Part shown: in pieces, positions 44,936-56,068 of the stretch
Position numbering within the stretch: position 1 is the first letter of the stretch
How the letters are laid out: each line of letters begins with the position of its first letter
NCBI GenBank assembly: GCA_039090855.1
Contig: CM077012.1
Coordinates: forward strand, 142,944,541 to 143,008,540
Direction: 5' to 3'
Origin: Macrothele yani
Lineage: Eukaryota; Arthropoda; Arachnida; Araneae; Macrothelidae
DNA length: 64,000 bases
Notes under the pieces: model-generated
Database searches by the model: none
The model's input: the letters and a program-made list of their open reading frames with translations, nothing else
Told to the model about the DNA's origin: nothing
Program-made: the position numbers and the translations under genes

Positions 44936-45998
44936 CTTGTACCATACATAGCTACCTTGGGAATGCTAACAAATGAGATTCCTTCTCGCCATCATTGAAT
45001 ACCATACCCTGTTCCACTCTCATTAGTTAAGTTAATTTTTGACTTAAAATAACTAAATAATTAAGTCAAACCTTGGGGGGGGGGAAGTCCCATGAACCCA
45101 TAAAACATTCCTGTAAAAAAATAAGTGAATAAATTTTAAACTAAGCAGGTCTAAAGAGGTAGTAGCACAGGGCTCTCAGCACCAGAAAGTGAAAATTTAG
45201 GGGTGAGCACAGAATCTCTCAAAAAAATAGAAGTAAACAGCCTGAAAAAAGGGTTAAAAAGCTGCCTATCAAAAACGGATAAAAAATACAGCCTACCAAT
45301 TAAGACTTAAAAAAAAAAAACAAAGAACAGCACCTAACACATAAATATAATGAATAGGGTGTTGGGATGGAGGAAAAGATTGATTATGGAGGACATGGTG
45401 GAAAACAGCAACAATTTAGGATATGCTAGCAACCACCCCTCTTCCCAGTAAAGGCACAAAAGGTCAGAGCAGGTAAAAAGATTTTAATGTCTTCTTGATG
45501 CATTGTCTCCAATCATCATCACTCATCATCTCAAATTACAATACTTGCAGGGTATTTTTTTCTTTCTTTGTATATACTCTACCATTTCACACACACACAC
45601 AATTAGCTCGGCGTCCCTCTAAGATTGGCACCCTATGCGGCAGCACCACTTGCACTGCCCTAAAGCCGGCCCTGGATACAGAGATATCATGCCCACAGTT
45701 GGAAATGACACTATAACATTATTTTTTAATAAAAGACATACTAAAAGAGACAGAAATCCTGTACATAAGAGAATGTAAACAATATTTCATTAGCTTTTTT
45801 TCTCATCCTTACTTTTTCTCTAATATTGCTTTTACCATTTTTCTTATTCATAAGGGTACTTTTAAATTTATAAATATCACATTTCAAGGAACTGCTGTGT
45901 TTCAGCATTTAAGCCATTCATACTACAAATTGCCTACATAAAGATCTACAAGCATACACTACATAACAGTGTTGGTGGTAGAGAGGTAACTGACTCAC
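44936..45998. other. No gene; hAT-like terminus at 45600-45690
   Basis: AT-rich, with a run of G at 45076-45084. Near 45680 the reverse strand reads CAGGGCCGGCTTTAGGGCAG, a common hAT terminal motif. The partner end was not found. Confidence 0.4.
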
Positions 45999-46102
45999 TT
46001 GCTCATTAATTTGAACAGTTCCATGATTAGCAGCATATTGCACATCTGAAGGGACACAGAACATTACTGCATCTGATGTCCTTTCAAAACAGTTTCTTAC
46101 AA
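45999..46102 (-). CDS. Candidate host exon, protein unknown
   Basis: 104 bp (2 nt plus 34 codons) with a strong TTATCTTTCAG acceptor and GTGAGT donor (45993-45998). The peptide contains VRNCFERTSDAVMFCVPSDV and ends TVQINEQ. The best-supported single exon by splice signals in this window; family not recognised. Confidence 0.6.
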
Positions 46103-46635
46103 CTGAAAGATAATTAATACAACTTCAAAAAAAACTTGCATTTTAATAAATATTTGTAAAAATAAGAGCATCTCATATTAACATCAGGATTTGCTATTAA
46201 TGATTGCACTGAAAACAATCTTGTTAGCACTTAATATTTCAAAGGCAAGAGACACCCACACATAATTAAATAACACAAGAAATACGACCAAAAGTGTTTC
46301 TAAAAGAGCTTCAACAATTTATTCTAAGTAAAGTCAAATGTATGCATGTTTCTATTTATAGATTTGTTCATAATAAAAAGCACACCGATAACTGAAAAAC
46401 TCTTATTTCGGGCTGGTTTGTCAAGAAATACTTTCTGCACAAACAAAGGCCATTACCTTTTCTCACTACACAGTTTCTCATTCCTATTAACATGCCTACC
46501 CCTATATGATTTTCATTTGAGAGCCATGAGTGTGCAGAAAATATCAAAAATCAAAAAGCTCATTTTTATGAGATATTATTTCAACATGAATGCACAGTCT
46601 AATATTTTGCTCTTCATGATGGTCAGATGCTAAAA
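46103..46635. other. No gene seen
   Basis: Probable intron. The plus frame at 46346-46633 is not recognised. Confidence 0.5.
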
Positions 46636-46647
46636 ATTTGCATCAAA

Positions 46648-46959
46648 TATGATCATATGTAGAGGATTTTAGGAAGGGTGTCTCTGACCCCAGGTCTTAA
46701 ACAACCCTTAGAAGTAGGAAGCTAGGAGATTTGGGCCAGAGTGCCCGATAGGAAAGTGACACGGAAGCGAAGTAGAAAGGGGCAGGAAGACGCCCTTATT
46801 TATTACCGGGGGGCCAGTACCCGGGGTACGACAGCTTAACACGCCCATCCGACACACGGCGGATATTTAGTGGATCCAGCGTTCGTACCTGCTGGGATCG
46901 AACCTGAGGTCCTTTCCGTGGCAGTCACGAGCGTTGCCCATTAGGCCACCCGCGGCCCC
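46648..46959 (-). mobile_element. tRNA-derived SINE, family B
   Basis: 312 bp with a perfect 12 bp target duplicate ATTTGCATCAAA (46636-46647, 46960-46971). On the minus strand it starts GGGGCCGCGGGTGG, with box A GGTGGCCTAATGGGC and box B GGTTCGATCCC. The body is unrelated to SINE family A. Confidence 0.92.
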
Positions 46960-46971
46960 ATTTGCATCAAA

Positions 46972-47345
46972 CTAATACCAGAACACTAAACCACAAGTGA
47001 AAACAATAATGATAATTAGAAAATTTGCAAATACAGTGAGATCAGTGGGTAATGTAATATATTGGCTATATACAAAAATATATAAATTCCATTGCAGTAT
47101 CTAGACTAGTGGTTCCCAACCTTTTTGCATTGCTGGCACCCTAAACTGAACAAAAATATCTTACACCACTCCCACAAAATTTTATGTTTCCATTGGAAAA
47201 TAATTTACTTATATATTATGTACTATATGTAGGGGTTATGAGAATGATACAAAATGGACATAAAAATAACAATATTTGATATGAACAAATAATCCTTAAT
47301 AATAAATTTAAAACTACAATAATTACAATAATACATTTAATTTAT
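46972..47345. other. No gene; hAT-like terminus near 47108
   Basis: AGTGGTTCCCAACCTTTTTG at 47109-47128 is the classic start of Charlie-type hAT elements. Only one end is seen. Confidence 0.4.
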
Positions 47346-47357
47346 ATACATGTATGT

Positions 47358-50300
47358 CATCATCATCATCATTGTCAACCATTATCAATCCACTGCTGGA
47401 CGAAGGTCTCCCCAAGTTTCCTCCACAACGGTCTGTCTTGTGCCAGTCTCCTCCATGTCACCCCTGCATACTTTCGAATTTCATCCACCCATCTCCCATG
47501 TGGTCTTCTTCTGGGTCTTTTCCTATCCCTTGGAATCCAATCTAAAATTTCGGCTGTCCATCGATGATCTGTCCTTCTGGCAGTATGTCCAGCCCATTGC
47601 CATTTCAGAGATTTAACTCTGATCATGATGTCTTCCACTCTTGTCATTTTTCTGATCCACGAGTTCCTCTTCTTATCTCTCCTGGTTACACCAAGTATGC
47701 ACCTCTCCATGCTTCTTTGAGTTGTCTGCAGCCTTTGTATGTCTCTTTTAGTTAAGGTCCACGTCTCTGCACCATACGTAAGCACTGGAAGGATGCATTG
47801 ATCAAACACTTTTCTTTTAAGACATAATGGCATATTGCTCTTGAAAATTATGCTGTTTCTTCCAAAAGCTCTCCAGGCAAGTTTGGTACGCCGATTAATT
47901 TCTTCATCAATGTGACCCTCACTTGATATCTGCTGTCCAAGATAAACGTACGTGTCTGTTATCTCCAGCTTTTCTCCATCAATCGATAAATCTTCATTTC
48001 TTGTAAAAGCATTGAACATCACTTTTGTCTTCTGAAAGTTCATTTTTAATCCCACTTCTTTACTCATGTCAGCAAGTTCTTGGATCATACTCTGCAGCTC
48101 TGATGGGGTAGTTGCAAAAATGACTACGTCATCAGCAAAACGTAGGTGGGTTAGATAATCTCCATTAATCTTTATCCCCTTGTTTTCCCAGCTCAGCGAC
48201 TGAAAAACACCCTCCAATGTGGCATTAAAGAGCTTCGGAGATATGGTGTCACCTTGTCTCACTCCCTTTCCAATTTTCACGTGTGTTGTATTTTCAAACA
48301 GCCTAATCTTTGCACTTGCATTTTCATAGATGTTATTAATAATATTAATGTATGCATCTTCAATACCGCAGGTTTTCAGAGCCATTGCAACTGCTGATGG
48401 TTTCACCAAATCAAAGGCTTTTTCATAATCGATAAAAGCCATGCACAATGGAAGTTCATATTCCCTCGCTCTTTCAATTAGTTCTCTCAGCACGTGGATA
48501 TGATCTATTGTGCTGTAGCCACTCCTGAATCCAGCTTGTTCTCTCGGTTGAGCCATGTCCAGTGTTACCTTCAAGCGGTGTGAAAGAACTTTAGTGAAGA
48601 TTTTATAAACTACTGATAGGAGGCTGATAGGTCTGTAGTTCCTGAGATCCTCAATGTCACCTTTCTTATGTAGCAGGATCATTGTAGCATTGTTCCAATC
48701 CTCAGGAATCTTCCCTTCATTAAGGCATCGAGTGAAAATTTGGGCGAGTACTGTTTCGATTTCTCCACTTGCTTCTTGTATGATGTCTACAGTAATTCCA
48801 TCTTCTCCTGGAGCTTTTCCCCGCATCATGTTCTTTATCGCATGTGCAACTTCTGCTGGAAGGACTGGAGGAACTCTGGTACTGGTATCTTTCATGATGT
48901 CTGGAGTGCATGTATCATCCCTTTCATATAATTTGGAGTAGAAATCTTTCACTCTTGTCAAAATTTCGCCTCTATTTCTTGTTACAGAACCATCTTCTTT
49001 TCTCAGTGCCATAATCTGTTTTCTTCCCTTACTGAGATGTCCCTTTGCTATCTTTAGGCTTTGGTTGTTTTCAATTGCTTTCCTCACTAGTTCACAGTTG
49101 AATTTTCTTACGTCTTCAGTGATACTTTTTCTTACTGTCTTGCATAGCTCTATATATTCCACTTTGGAAGTCACATCTTCTTTAGTTGTCCTCATCTCTC
49201 TTCTTTTTTGCATCAACATTTTCGTTTTTCCTGATAATTTATTTACATGCAACTTGTTCTTAGACCCAGCTAATTTTGTTGCTGTTTCCATAAGAGCTTT
49301 GGTTACTTTTCTGTTAACTTCAGAGATGTCCACTTCTTCCAATGTTAGGCCTTCTAAAGCAGAGAACCTGTTCTTCAGTTCCAACTTGAAGGTATTATGG
49401 TGTTTTTTAAGGTTGGTTATGTCAATAGATTTTGTTTGTCTTATGAGCTTGCCACGTTCAAGTTTAGTGTTGAGGTGCATCTTACATCTCACCAATCTAT
49501 GGTCACTACCTGTGTTGAACTTGTTTAGCACACTGCAGTCTTCTATGACGAATTTTTTGTTACACATAATAAAATCAATTTCACTTGTCGTCCCATTTGG
49601 ATGTCTCCATGTCCATTTCCTGTGTGGCTTTTTCTTGAAGAAGGAGTTCAAGATGAAAAACCCTTCTGCCTCTGCAAACTCAACGAGAGTATTTCCACGC
49701 TGGTTTCTGTTGCCGTGACCGAATTTACCTACTGAAGTTTCATTCTGTTGCCGTTGCCCTATTTTTGCATTGAAATCTCCCATAATTATTTTCAAGTGCT
49801 GCTTACCTTTATTATTTAGATGACAAATTTCCTCATAAAATTCTTCAATTTCTTCTTCAGGATGACTTGTGGTGGGTGCATAAGTTTGAATAATCTGAGC
49901 CTGGTATCTTTTCGAGAGTTGGATAACAAGTCGTGCAGCTCTGTCAGAGGAACTTTCAACTTCTACAACTTTATCCTTCAGTTTCTTGTTTATTATAAAT
50001 CCAACACCACTAGTTCTGCCAGTATCTGTCCCACGATAGTAGAAGAGATGTCCACTTTTCAGTTCGATGAGATCTTCTCCTTTTCTCCTTACCTCACTTA
50101 GCCCCACGATGTCCGACTTGATCCTTTGTAGTTCCTCTTCCAATTCAAGAAGCCTTGAATCAGAAGATAGGGAGTGTCCATTGTACGTAGCCAAGGTCAG
50201 CATCAGATGGCAGCCTAGTCCGGTCCTCCGGGGATTCTTAGCACCCTCTGCCTTCATGTCGCACTGGCCGCTGCCTTGGCCAGGTACATTCCAGCTGCCG

Positions 50301-50525
50301 GAGACTGAGGGCCAAGATTTAAGTTGTGGAATCATTTTGGAGGGGTTTGGCCATAACTCACCACGCTGGCCAAGCGGGTTGGTGAGTGTGGGATAGAATT
50401 TCCTCTAATCCCGATGGTATAGTTATACCGCTATTGGCGGTCGTCAGAGCCCCTTTAGTGGGAACAGGATGCTCCACGAGAAGGCGGGGTTGACATTTGT
50501 CAAGGAGAGGCTGTGATGTTACGCA
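47358..50525 (-). mobile_element. RTE non-LTR retrotransposon, copy 2, near full length
   Basis: 3168 bp with perfect 12 bp target duplicates ATACATGTATGT at 47346-47357 and 50526-50537. The 3' end (left) is a short GAT/ATC repeat tail instead of poly-A, typical of RTE. Compared with copies 1 and 4, only about 18 bp are missing at the 5' end. One uninterrupted ORF spans most of it. Confidence 0.96.
47375..50335 (-). CDS. RTE endonuclease-reverse transcriptase, intact
   Basis: 986 codons. Endonuclease at about residues 45-285: LATYNGHSL, IVGLSEVRRKG (about 80), IMGDFNAKIG (about 183), SEIDFIMCN and GSDHRLVRC (about 277). RT at about 500-800: NYRPISLLSVVYKIFTKVLS, AGFRSGYSTIDHIHV, MAFIDYEKAFD (catalytic Asp, about 633), GVRQGDTISPKLFNATLEG and LRFADDVVIFAT (FADD, about 731). 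The C-terminal region has YLGQQISSEG and ILPVLTYGAETWTLTKRDI, then a basic RDRKRPRRRPHGRW stretch and DRPLWRKLGE. All catalytic motifs expected for an RTE protein are present. MLTLATYNG (about residue 45) may be the true start; the upstream Met is in frame. Predicted to nick DNA and copy its own RNA there. Confidence 0.95.
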   Translation of the reverse strand: MIPQLKSWPSVSGSWNVPGQGSGQCDMKAEGAKNPRRTGLGCHLMLTLATYNGHSLSSDSRLLELEEELQRIKSDIVGLSEVRRKGEDLIELKSGHLFYYRGTDTGRTSGVGFIINKKLKDKVVEVESSSDRAARLVIQLSKRYQAQIIQTYAPTTSHPEEEIEEFYEEICHLNNKGKQHLKIIMGDFNAKIGQRQQNETSVGKFGHGNRNQRGNTLVEFAEAEGFFILNSFFKKKPHRKWTWRHPNGTTSEIDFIMCNKKFVIEDCSVLNKFNTGSDHRLVRCKMHLNTKLERGKLIRQTKSIDITNLKKHHNTFKLELKNRFSALEGLTLEEVDISEVNRKVTKALMETATKLAGSKNKLHVNKLSGKTKMLMQKRREMRTTKEDVTSKVEYIELCKTVRKSITEDVRKFNCELVRKAIENNQSLKIAKGHLSKGRKQIMALRKEDGSVTRNRGEILTRVKDFYSKLYERDDTCTPDIMKDTSTRVPPVLPAEVAHAIKNMMRGKAPGEDGITVDIIQEASGEIETVLAQIFTRCLNEGKIPEDWNNATMILLHKKGDIEDLRNYRPISLLSVVYKIFTKVLSHRLKVTLDMAQPREQAGFRSGYSTIDHIHVLRELIERAREYELPLCMAFIDYEKAFDLVKPSAVAMALKTCGIEDAYINIINNIYENASAKIRLFENTTHVKIGKGVRQGDTISPKLFNATLEGVFQSLSWENKGIKINGDYLTHLRFADDVVIFATTPSELQSMIQELADMSKEVGLKMNFQKTKVMFNAFTRNEDLSIDGEKLEITDTYVYLGQQISSEGHIDEEINRRTKLAWRAFGRNSIIFKSNMPLCLKRKVFDQCILPVLTYGAETWTLTKRDIQRLQTTQRSMERCILGVTRRDKKRNSWIRKMTRVEDIMIRVKSLKWQWAGHTARRTDHRWTAEILDWIPRDRKRPRRRPHGRWVDEIRKYAGVTWRRLAQDRPLWRKLGETFVQQWIDNG

Positions 50526-50537
50526 ATACATGTATGT

Positions 50538-50987
50538 AGTGTATATTAACTGAACTTTTGTAGTGCAAATATTAATTAAAAAAGACAATAGAAATAATTT
50601 GAAAGACTGTAGAATGATATTCACTAAATAAAGTACAAATTAACAATGTGAAAGCTATAGCACACTTACCTTTCATAATAATGTCATTGAGCCTACTTTT
50701 AATTTACATTTCCTGCATGTGTACTAAAAACTAGGTCCAAATCCTAATGTGAAGAAATGCCTAACTATCTCTATTCCTTCTTTAAAAATTGAATGCATTA
50801 CTTTAAATCCTATGTAACTCTTAAAAGTATTTCTTACACAAAGAAACACATATAGAAACACACAAACTCAAGCACGCTACTTTCCCAATAAGACGTCATA
50901 CATACATGCATTCAATTTCAGTCAAACACTACACAATGCTTACTAAACTACCTCAGAAAAGCTTCTAAAAAGTTAGTTAAAAGAAAC
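50538..50987. other. Probable intron; possible tiny exon at about 50668-50700
   Basis: On the minus strand ...ATGAAAG is followed by a perfect GTAAGTG donor at about 50660-50666. The reading IKSRLNDIIMK precedes it, but an upstream TAA leaves the acceptor unclear. Nothing else seen. Confidence 0.3.
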
Positions 50988-51184
50988 CTGAATATTAAAA
51001 TTCCTAGCACCCGTATCAACTCCCTCAGAAGATGGCCTCTTCTGAACATTTTCACTCCACTCTGCGGGCATCTTCAGGAAGGCCACAGCTCTCAACAACT
51101 TGGCTGCCTGCAGTAAAGTAAACCCCTGAGTCACCACGGTTGGTCATTCCGATAGTCTCAATGTTGTCACTATCCAGGTGCCAT
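50988..51184 (-). CDS. Candidate host exon with a frameshift
   Basis: Opens after a classic acceptor (poly-T, CTCTGATAG). The first frame reads WHLDSDNIETIGMTNRGDSG, then VYFTAGSQVVESCGLPEDAR to a TGA at about 51050. From there the +1 frame continues EWSENVQKRPSSEGVDTGAR to a GTTTCT donor. One base gained or lost would explain it. Function not recognised. Confidence 0.45.
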
Positions 51185-52289
51185 CTATCAGAGAAAAAAA
51201 ATTTTAATATGCTAACTATTACTTATACACTAATCCTCACTCCCTCTTTTTTTTTTTTTCTCTTTTTTTTTTCGAAGTTTAATCAGTTCATTCCACTGAT
51301 TTGAAGTTATGTTTGTATCATTAAAATTACATACTCTATTCCTATTTTTTTTAATTAATATTGATTCTACCACTCTCAAATGCTTTTCAGTTTTATATCT
51401 TTTTTATAATGTTTATTTGTTCAAATTTTGAAAACTGTTTCAATACAATATTGTATGAGTGCCGATTGCTAAATATAACAAAAACATCAACAATGTTTTT
51501 GCTTATATTTAAGACATAAAAAGAAAACTACACCAGTACCAATATTATTAGTAAAAACATTTACAATAACAGGTAAGTTTTAATGAGAAACTTGTGCCTG
51601 CTGTACAGCATAAACTTTTTTAATATCTGGAAAAATTGTTGAGAGGCCTACTCTCATTTCTTCTTCCAGTGACTGAGTGCTTTTAATTGATACATAAATT
51701 AGAGAAACATATTTCACATAAGTGTGATGTGGAAATCTGCAATAAAATTATTACCTTTTAGGCAATGTTTAGATACTTAATTGTTCTGTCATGTTATCCA
51801 AGATTCATTAAGAGCATAGTCAGGTAGTCAGGGGATAACAATTGTGATGATCAATCATTTTGAAGTTCATGAAGTTCTTCCTGGAGGTTAAATTTATATT
51901 CTGGTGTTTTTCATTAGAGGTCATAAAGAGTTTCTCTCCTATTCATAGCACTTAATAGTGAGACTGGAAAACTACTGCTGGATTTTTTGGCTGAGTAACC
52001 TGAGATGATCAACAATCAGTAAAGCAATTAGTAAATCCTGGTCGTGTTTCTTGCACCCATTTGTAACAAACTCATTTACAGCAAATTTACAGTTATAGTG
52101 AAGGGACTGCCATTTCCCTTGATTTATGTAGAAAACTGCATGATAGACTATTTACCTATAATGAAGTCAAAATTCCCTGTTATGGAATTTACGAAGTGTT
52201 GAAAAACCTTTCCACTGTATTGCCCAAAACGGCAAAGAAGGGACAGAGGAACTGAGGAAAGTCTGAAAAGTAAAGCAAGAACAAGCAGA
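51185..52289. other. No supported gene
   Basis: AT-rich, with poly-T runs at 51248-51272. No recognisable domain. Confidence 0.45.
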
Positions 52290-52942
52290 CTTAAAACATC
52301 TGTAATTGCTTTCCACAGAAGGGGATTTTATTGGATTGTGGTGGGAATGAAGCAATTAAGGGATGGCTTGGACAATACAAGGGACATTTAATGCTGAGCA
52401 TGCAGAGATTGCTATTGAGGAAGTAGATCCTAAAGTCATTCTAATGTGGGATGAAATTGTGCAGAACAAACCTAACAATGGAGCAATGCAAGACTTGCAT
52501 TGCTGATGATGAAGTTGTTGTAAGTCCAATTCTGCGATCATTTATCAAATCCAACAGAAGAGGGCATATTTTGGGTTCTGACATTGAAGAAGAGGATGCA
52601 ACTACAAGACTGACATTATTGGATGCATCTGCACTATCTTCATCAAACACCATAGCAAGATTTTTGATGTTACATAAAATGTATACTTCTAATGCAGCAG
52701 AAAAACAATTCCACAGAAAAATTTATAATATCCTGTGTTGCAAAGAAGAAGCATAGTTCTTTAGATTCACGAATATTAAAAAAGTAAGTCTAAAGTGAGT
52801 TTTTCTGTCTATATGATCTACATGCATATGAAGGCACTGTTATATGCATGCTACATAGTTCTACTGCATTATATCAATAGTTTTTTTTTTATAACGAAAT
52901 TTTCATCAGGTCTCTTGGACTTCGTTATAAATGGGCACAACT
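52290..52942 (+). pseudogene. Tigger/pogo-like transposase tail and right terminus
   Basis: The plus strand has an open frame at 52451-52756 rich in acidic residues (DIEEEDATTR) and ending SSNTIARFLMLHKMYTSNAA, which resembles the C-terminal helix of Tigger/CENP-B-like proteins. The right side ends CTTCGTTATAAATGGGCACAACTG next to TA, whose reverse CAGTTGTGCCCATTTATAAC is a typical pogo-type end. The left end and catalytic domain were not found. Confidence 0.45.
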
Positions 52943-53184
52943 GTATTAGGAAACATTTCTAAGTTGCCTTGTGTTATTATTGTACTGTATTTTAATATTA
53001 ACATATCAACTTGAAGTTGGCAACACTACTTATTATTTACATCAGCTGTGAGTAAGTTAGTTCCTTTCAAATGAACGAGTTGTGAACATACATGGCTAAC
53101 ACGACAGTTGTATTTTTTAATTAAAGCCTTATTAATGGTGAGTTTTTGTATTTACTTCTCAACAATTTAATTAACAAAAAAATA

Positions 53185-53925
53185 ATGGACAAGTATTTGC
53201 AGCCTGAGAGATTTGATGTGGAACCATCTGCCACTTCTGCTGACAGGCAATAATTGCATTGGAAGCAAATGTTCGAAAACTTCTTAGGCTACATTGATGG
53301 AGTACCTGAAGAAAGTAAATTGCAACTATTAACTAATTATGTCGCTCGTGTTTCAGTATATCAGTGAATCTAGAACTTTTATTGATGCTATAGCTATTTT
53401 GGAATCCTTATACGTCAGGCCTAAGAACAAAATCTACGCCCGACATAGTTTGGTAACATGATGTCAACTAGCCAAAGAGTCTATAGATCAGTATCTTCAG
53501 GTCTGGAAACAAATGAGTAAATATTGCAACTTTAACCTTTCAATATTAGGTACACAATACCTTTGATATTATATTTGTATAACTTTAAAAGTGTCTCGGC
53601 TGAACAAAATAAGAATGAATACATTAGAGACGCCTTCATTAGCAGATTGAAGTGCACTCGCATATGGCAACGACTTTTAGAAAACACGTTTCTCTCTCTA
53701 GGCGCTGCTTTTGATCAAGCTAGGGCTTTGGAAATGGCAGAACAACACTCTGCTTCTCACTCGGGACTGACGGATGCTGTAGCTGCTGCTCACATAAACG
53801 ATGATGTTGAGATAAATACTGGTACATCCATTACTACAACTATTGCTTTGACTAGAACAGAGAAGTGCTATATTTTTGTGGAGGAAATCGCCACCTTAGA
53901 ACGTCCTGCCCTGCTAGGAATGTAG
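53185..53925 (+). pseudogene. gypsy-C gag
   Basis: Met at 53185 starts MDKYLQPERFDVEPSATSAD. Then WKQMFENFLGYIDGVPEESK, LLTNYVARVSVYQ and TFIDAIAILESLYVRPKNKI are spread over two frames, then SIDQYLQVWKQMSKYCNF and YIRDAFISRLKCTRIWQRLL. A nonsense codon at about 53250 and frameshifts break it. A zinc-finger-like CRTCGEERTLSESL-type remnant sits near 53930. Confidence 0.8.
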
Positions 53926-53999
53926 TGTGTCGAACATGTGGGGAAGAGAGGACACTTTCAGAGAGTTTGTAAATCAAAACCTACTTGATCTACTTCTGA

Positions 54000-56068
54000 C
54001 ACCTCTGCTTCAACTGCCTCAGTTTTGGCTGCTGCACCTACCTGCCTTTCAAAGTCTATAGTAGCAATTAAAATCAACGAAGTCAAGGTGAATGCTCTGA
54101 TAGACACTGGAAGTTCATTAAGTTTTATCGATCAAACCCTTGTAAATAAATGTCGTATATGAGTACTACCTTATAGTGGCAAAATCGCTGTGTCCAACTC
54201 CTCACTATTCACCAAAGTTATAGGCCATTGCAGAGTTAATATTGAAAAGGAGGGTCACACTTAGAAAAACATAGTGATGTTGATTATGAAAGATCTTTGC
54301 TCTGATGTCATAATCGGACTACATGTACTAGTGTCATACCTCTATAGAAATTGTCCTCCATGGTTTACAGCCTCCCCTCAGGGTTTGTGGCTTGACCATT
54401 GCAAATGTGCCTCCAGTCTCTCTGTTTGCTAAGCTTACCCCAGATTGTGTGCCTATAGCTACCAAGTCTAGAATACACTCAAAAGGTGATAGTCAGTTTC
54501 CGGCTACAGAAATTGAAAAACTCCTACATGAAGGTGAGCCTAATAATTCTCTGTGGCATGCCCAGGCTTTTGTCGGTAGGGGAGAAAATCACAAGGCTAG
54601 GATGGTTGTAGATTATTCACAAACCATAAATAAATTTACGATGTTGGATGCATAGACTCTACCAAGAATAGAAGAAATAATTGCCAAAGTGTTGGCAAAT
54701 AAGGTGTACAGCATCATAGATCTGAAAAGTGCATATCACCAAGTACCAATCCTGGAGCCTGAGAAGCCATATACTACCTGTGAAGCCTGTGGGAAGCTCT
54801 ACCAATTCCTACGCATTCCCTTCGGAGTTGCAAATGGAGTGGCTTGTTTTCAAAGAGTGGTTGATAGAATTGTCCAGGACGAGAGCCTAGAAAATGTTTT
54901 TCTATACCTGGATGATGTTACTGCTTGCGCAAAAAATCAAAGTGATCATGAAAGGAATCTAACAAAGTTCCTAGCTGCTGTTGAGAAAATAATCTCACGT
55001 TGAACAGGAGAAAATGTCAGTTTTCTGTTTGGTCTGTGAATTTACTTGGATACATAATTTCTAACAAAACTATCAAGCCAGACCCAAATTGACTGGGGCC
55101 TTTTCTTGATGTACTTATACCTAAAGATGAAGCTTGCTTACCAAGTCCTCTAGGTATGTTTTCACACTACAGTAAATGGATACCTAGATTCTCTGAGAAA
55201 ATACGACCTTTAGTGCAAAAAAATGTTTTCCTCTATCTGAAGAAGCTATTTCAGTATTTTGTGCTTTGAAAAATGTGGCTAAAGCAGCATTGGCTGCAAT
55301 AGATGATGGAGTACCTTTTCGGGCAGAAACTGATGCGTTGAATTTTGCTATAGTCGCCTCTCTGAGCCAAGCAGGAAGACCTGTTGCTTTCTTCTCTAGA
55401 ACCCTCAGCAGGTCTGAACAGCGACACTCTTCAATAGAAAAGAAAGCTTATGCCATTATTGAATCGCTACGTTATTAGCGGCATTACTTAATTGGTAGGA
55501 ATTTTGAAGTAATTACTGATCAATGTTCTGTCTCTATGTCCAATCATTGTCATTCTAGTAAAATAAAAAATGAAAAGATCTTGAGATGGCGTCTAGAATT
55601 AGCTTGTTTCAAGTTTTATATAATCTACAGACCCAGAAATGAGAATGTGCCTGCTGATACCCTCTCGAGAATAACTGCTGTGATAAACCCTGCCACAAAT
55701 CTTAGTGCCTTACACGAGGCTCTTTGCCACCCTGGAATAACACGAATAAGCCATTGGGTTCATGTAAAAAACCTATCTTATTCTATTGAAGATGTAAAAA
55801 AGATCACTAACTCATGCTCAGTTTACGCAGAACTGAAGCCATGTTTTAACCAACATCAAGGGAAACTAATAAAAGCTACATCTCCTTTTGAGAGACTAAA
55901 TCTAGATTTCAAAGGTCCTTTACCAGGGAGGTTTTGAAATCAGTATCTTCTCACTATTGTAGACAAATACTCAAGATTTCCTTTCACTCTACCATGTGCT
56001 GATGTTTCAACAGCTACTGTGATAAGGCTTTTAAATAAACTGTTCTCTGTATTGGGGCTACCTGCTTG
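54000..56068 (+). pseudogene. gypsy-C pol: protease, RT, RNase H, start of integrase
   Basis: Protease ALIDTGSSLSFID (active DTG intact, about 54100). RT: KARMVVDYSQTINKFTMLDA, SIIDLKSAYHQVPI, IPFGVANGVACFQRVVD and catalytic FLYLDDVTAC (about 54900-54930). RNase H: FRAETDALNFAIVASLSQAG and RPVAFFSRTLSRSEQRHSSI. Integrase: LHEALCHPGITRI (zinc-binding His), FERLNLDFKGPLPG (first Asp), LTIVDKYSRFPF. Stops and shifts lie near 54150, 54260, 54653, 55000, 55477 and 55936. Confidence 0.88.

Larger units (their letters stand above)
53185..56068 (+). mobile_element. Ty3/gypsy element, truncated (gypsy-C)
   Basis: Gag through part of integrase on the plus strand, cut off at 56068 where a hAT-like terminus begins. 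No LTR pair could be identified. It differs clearly from gypsy-A and gypsy-B and resembles the K02A2.6-like group common in invertebrates. Confidence 0.88.
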
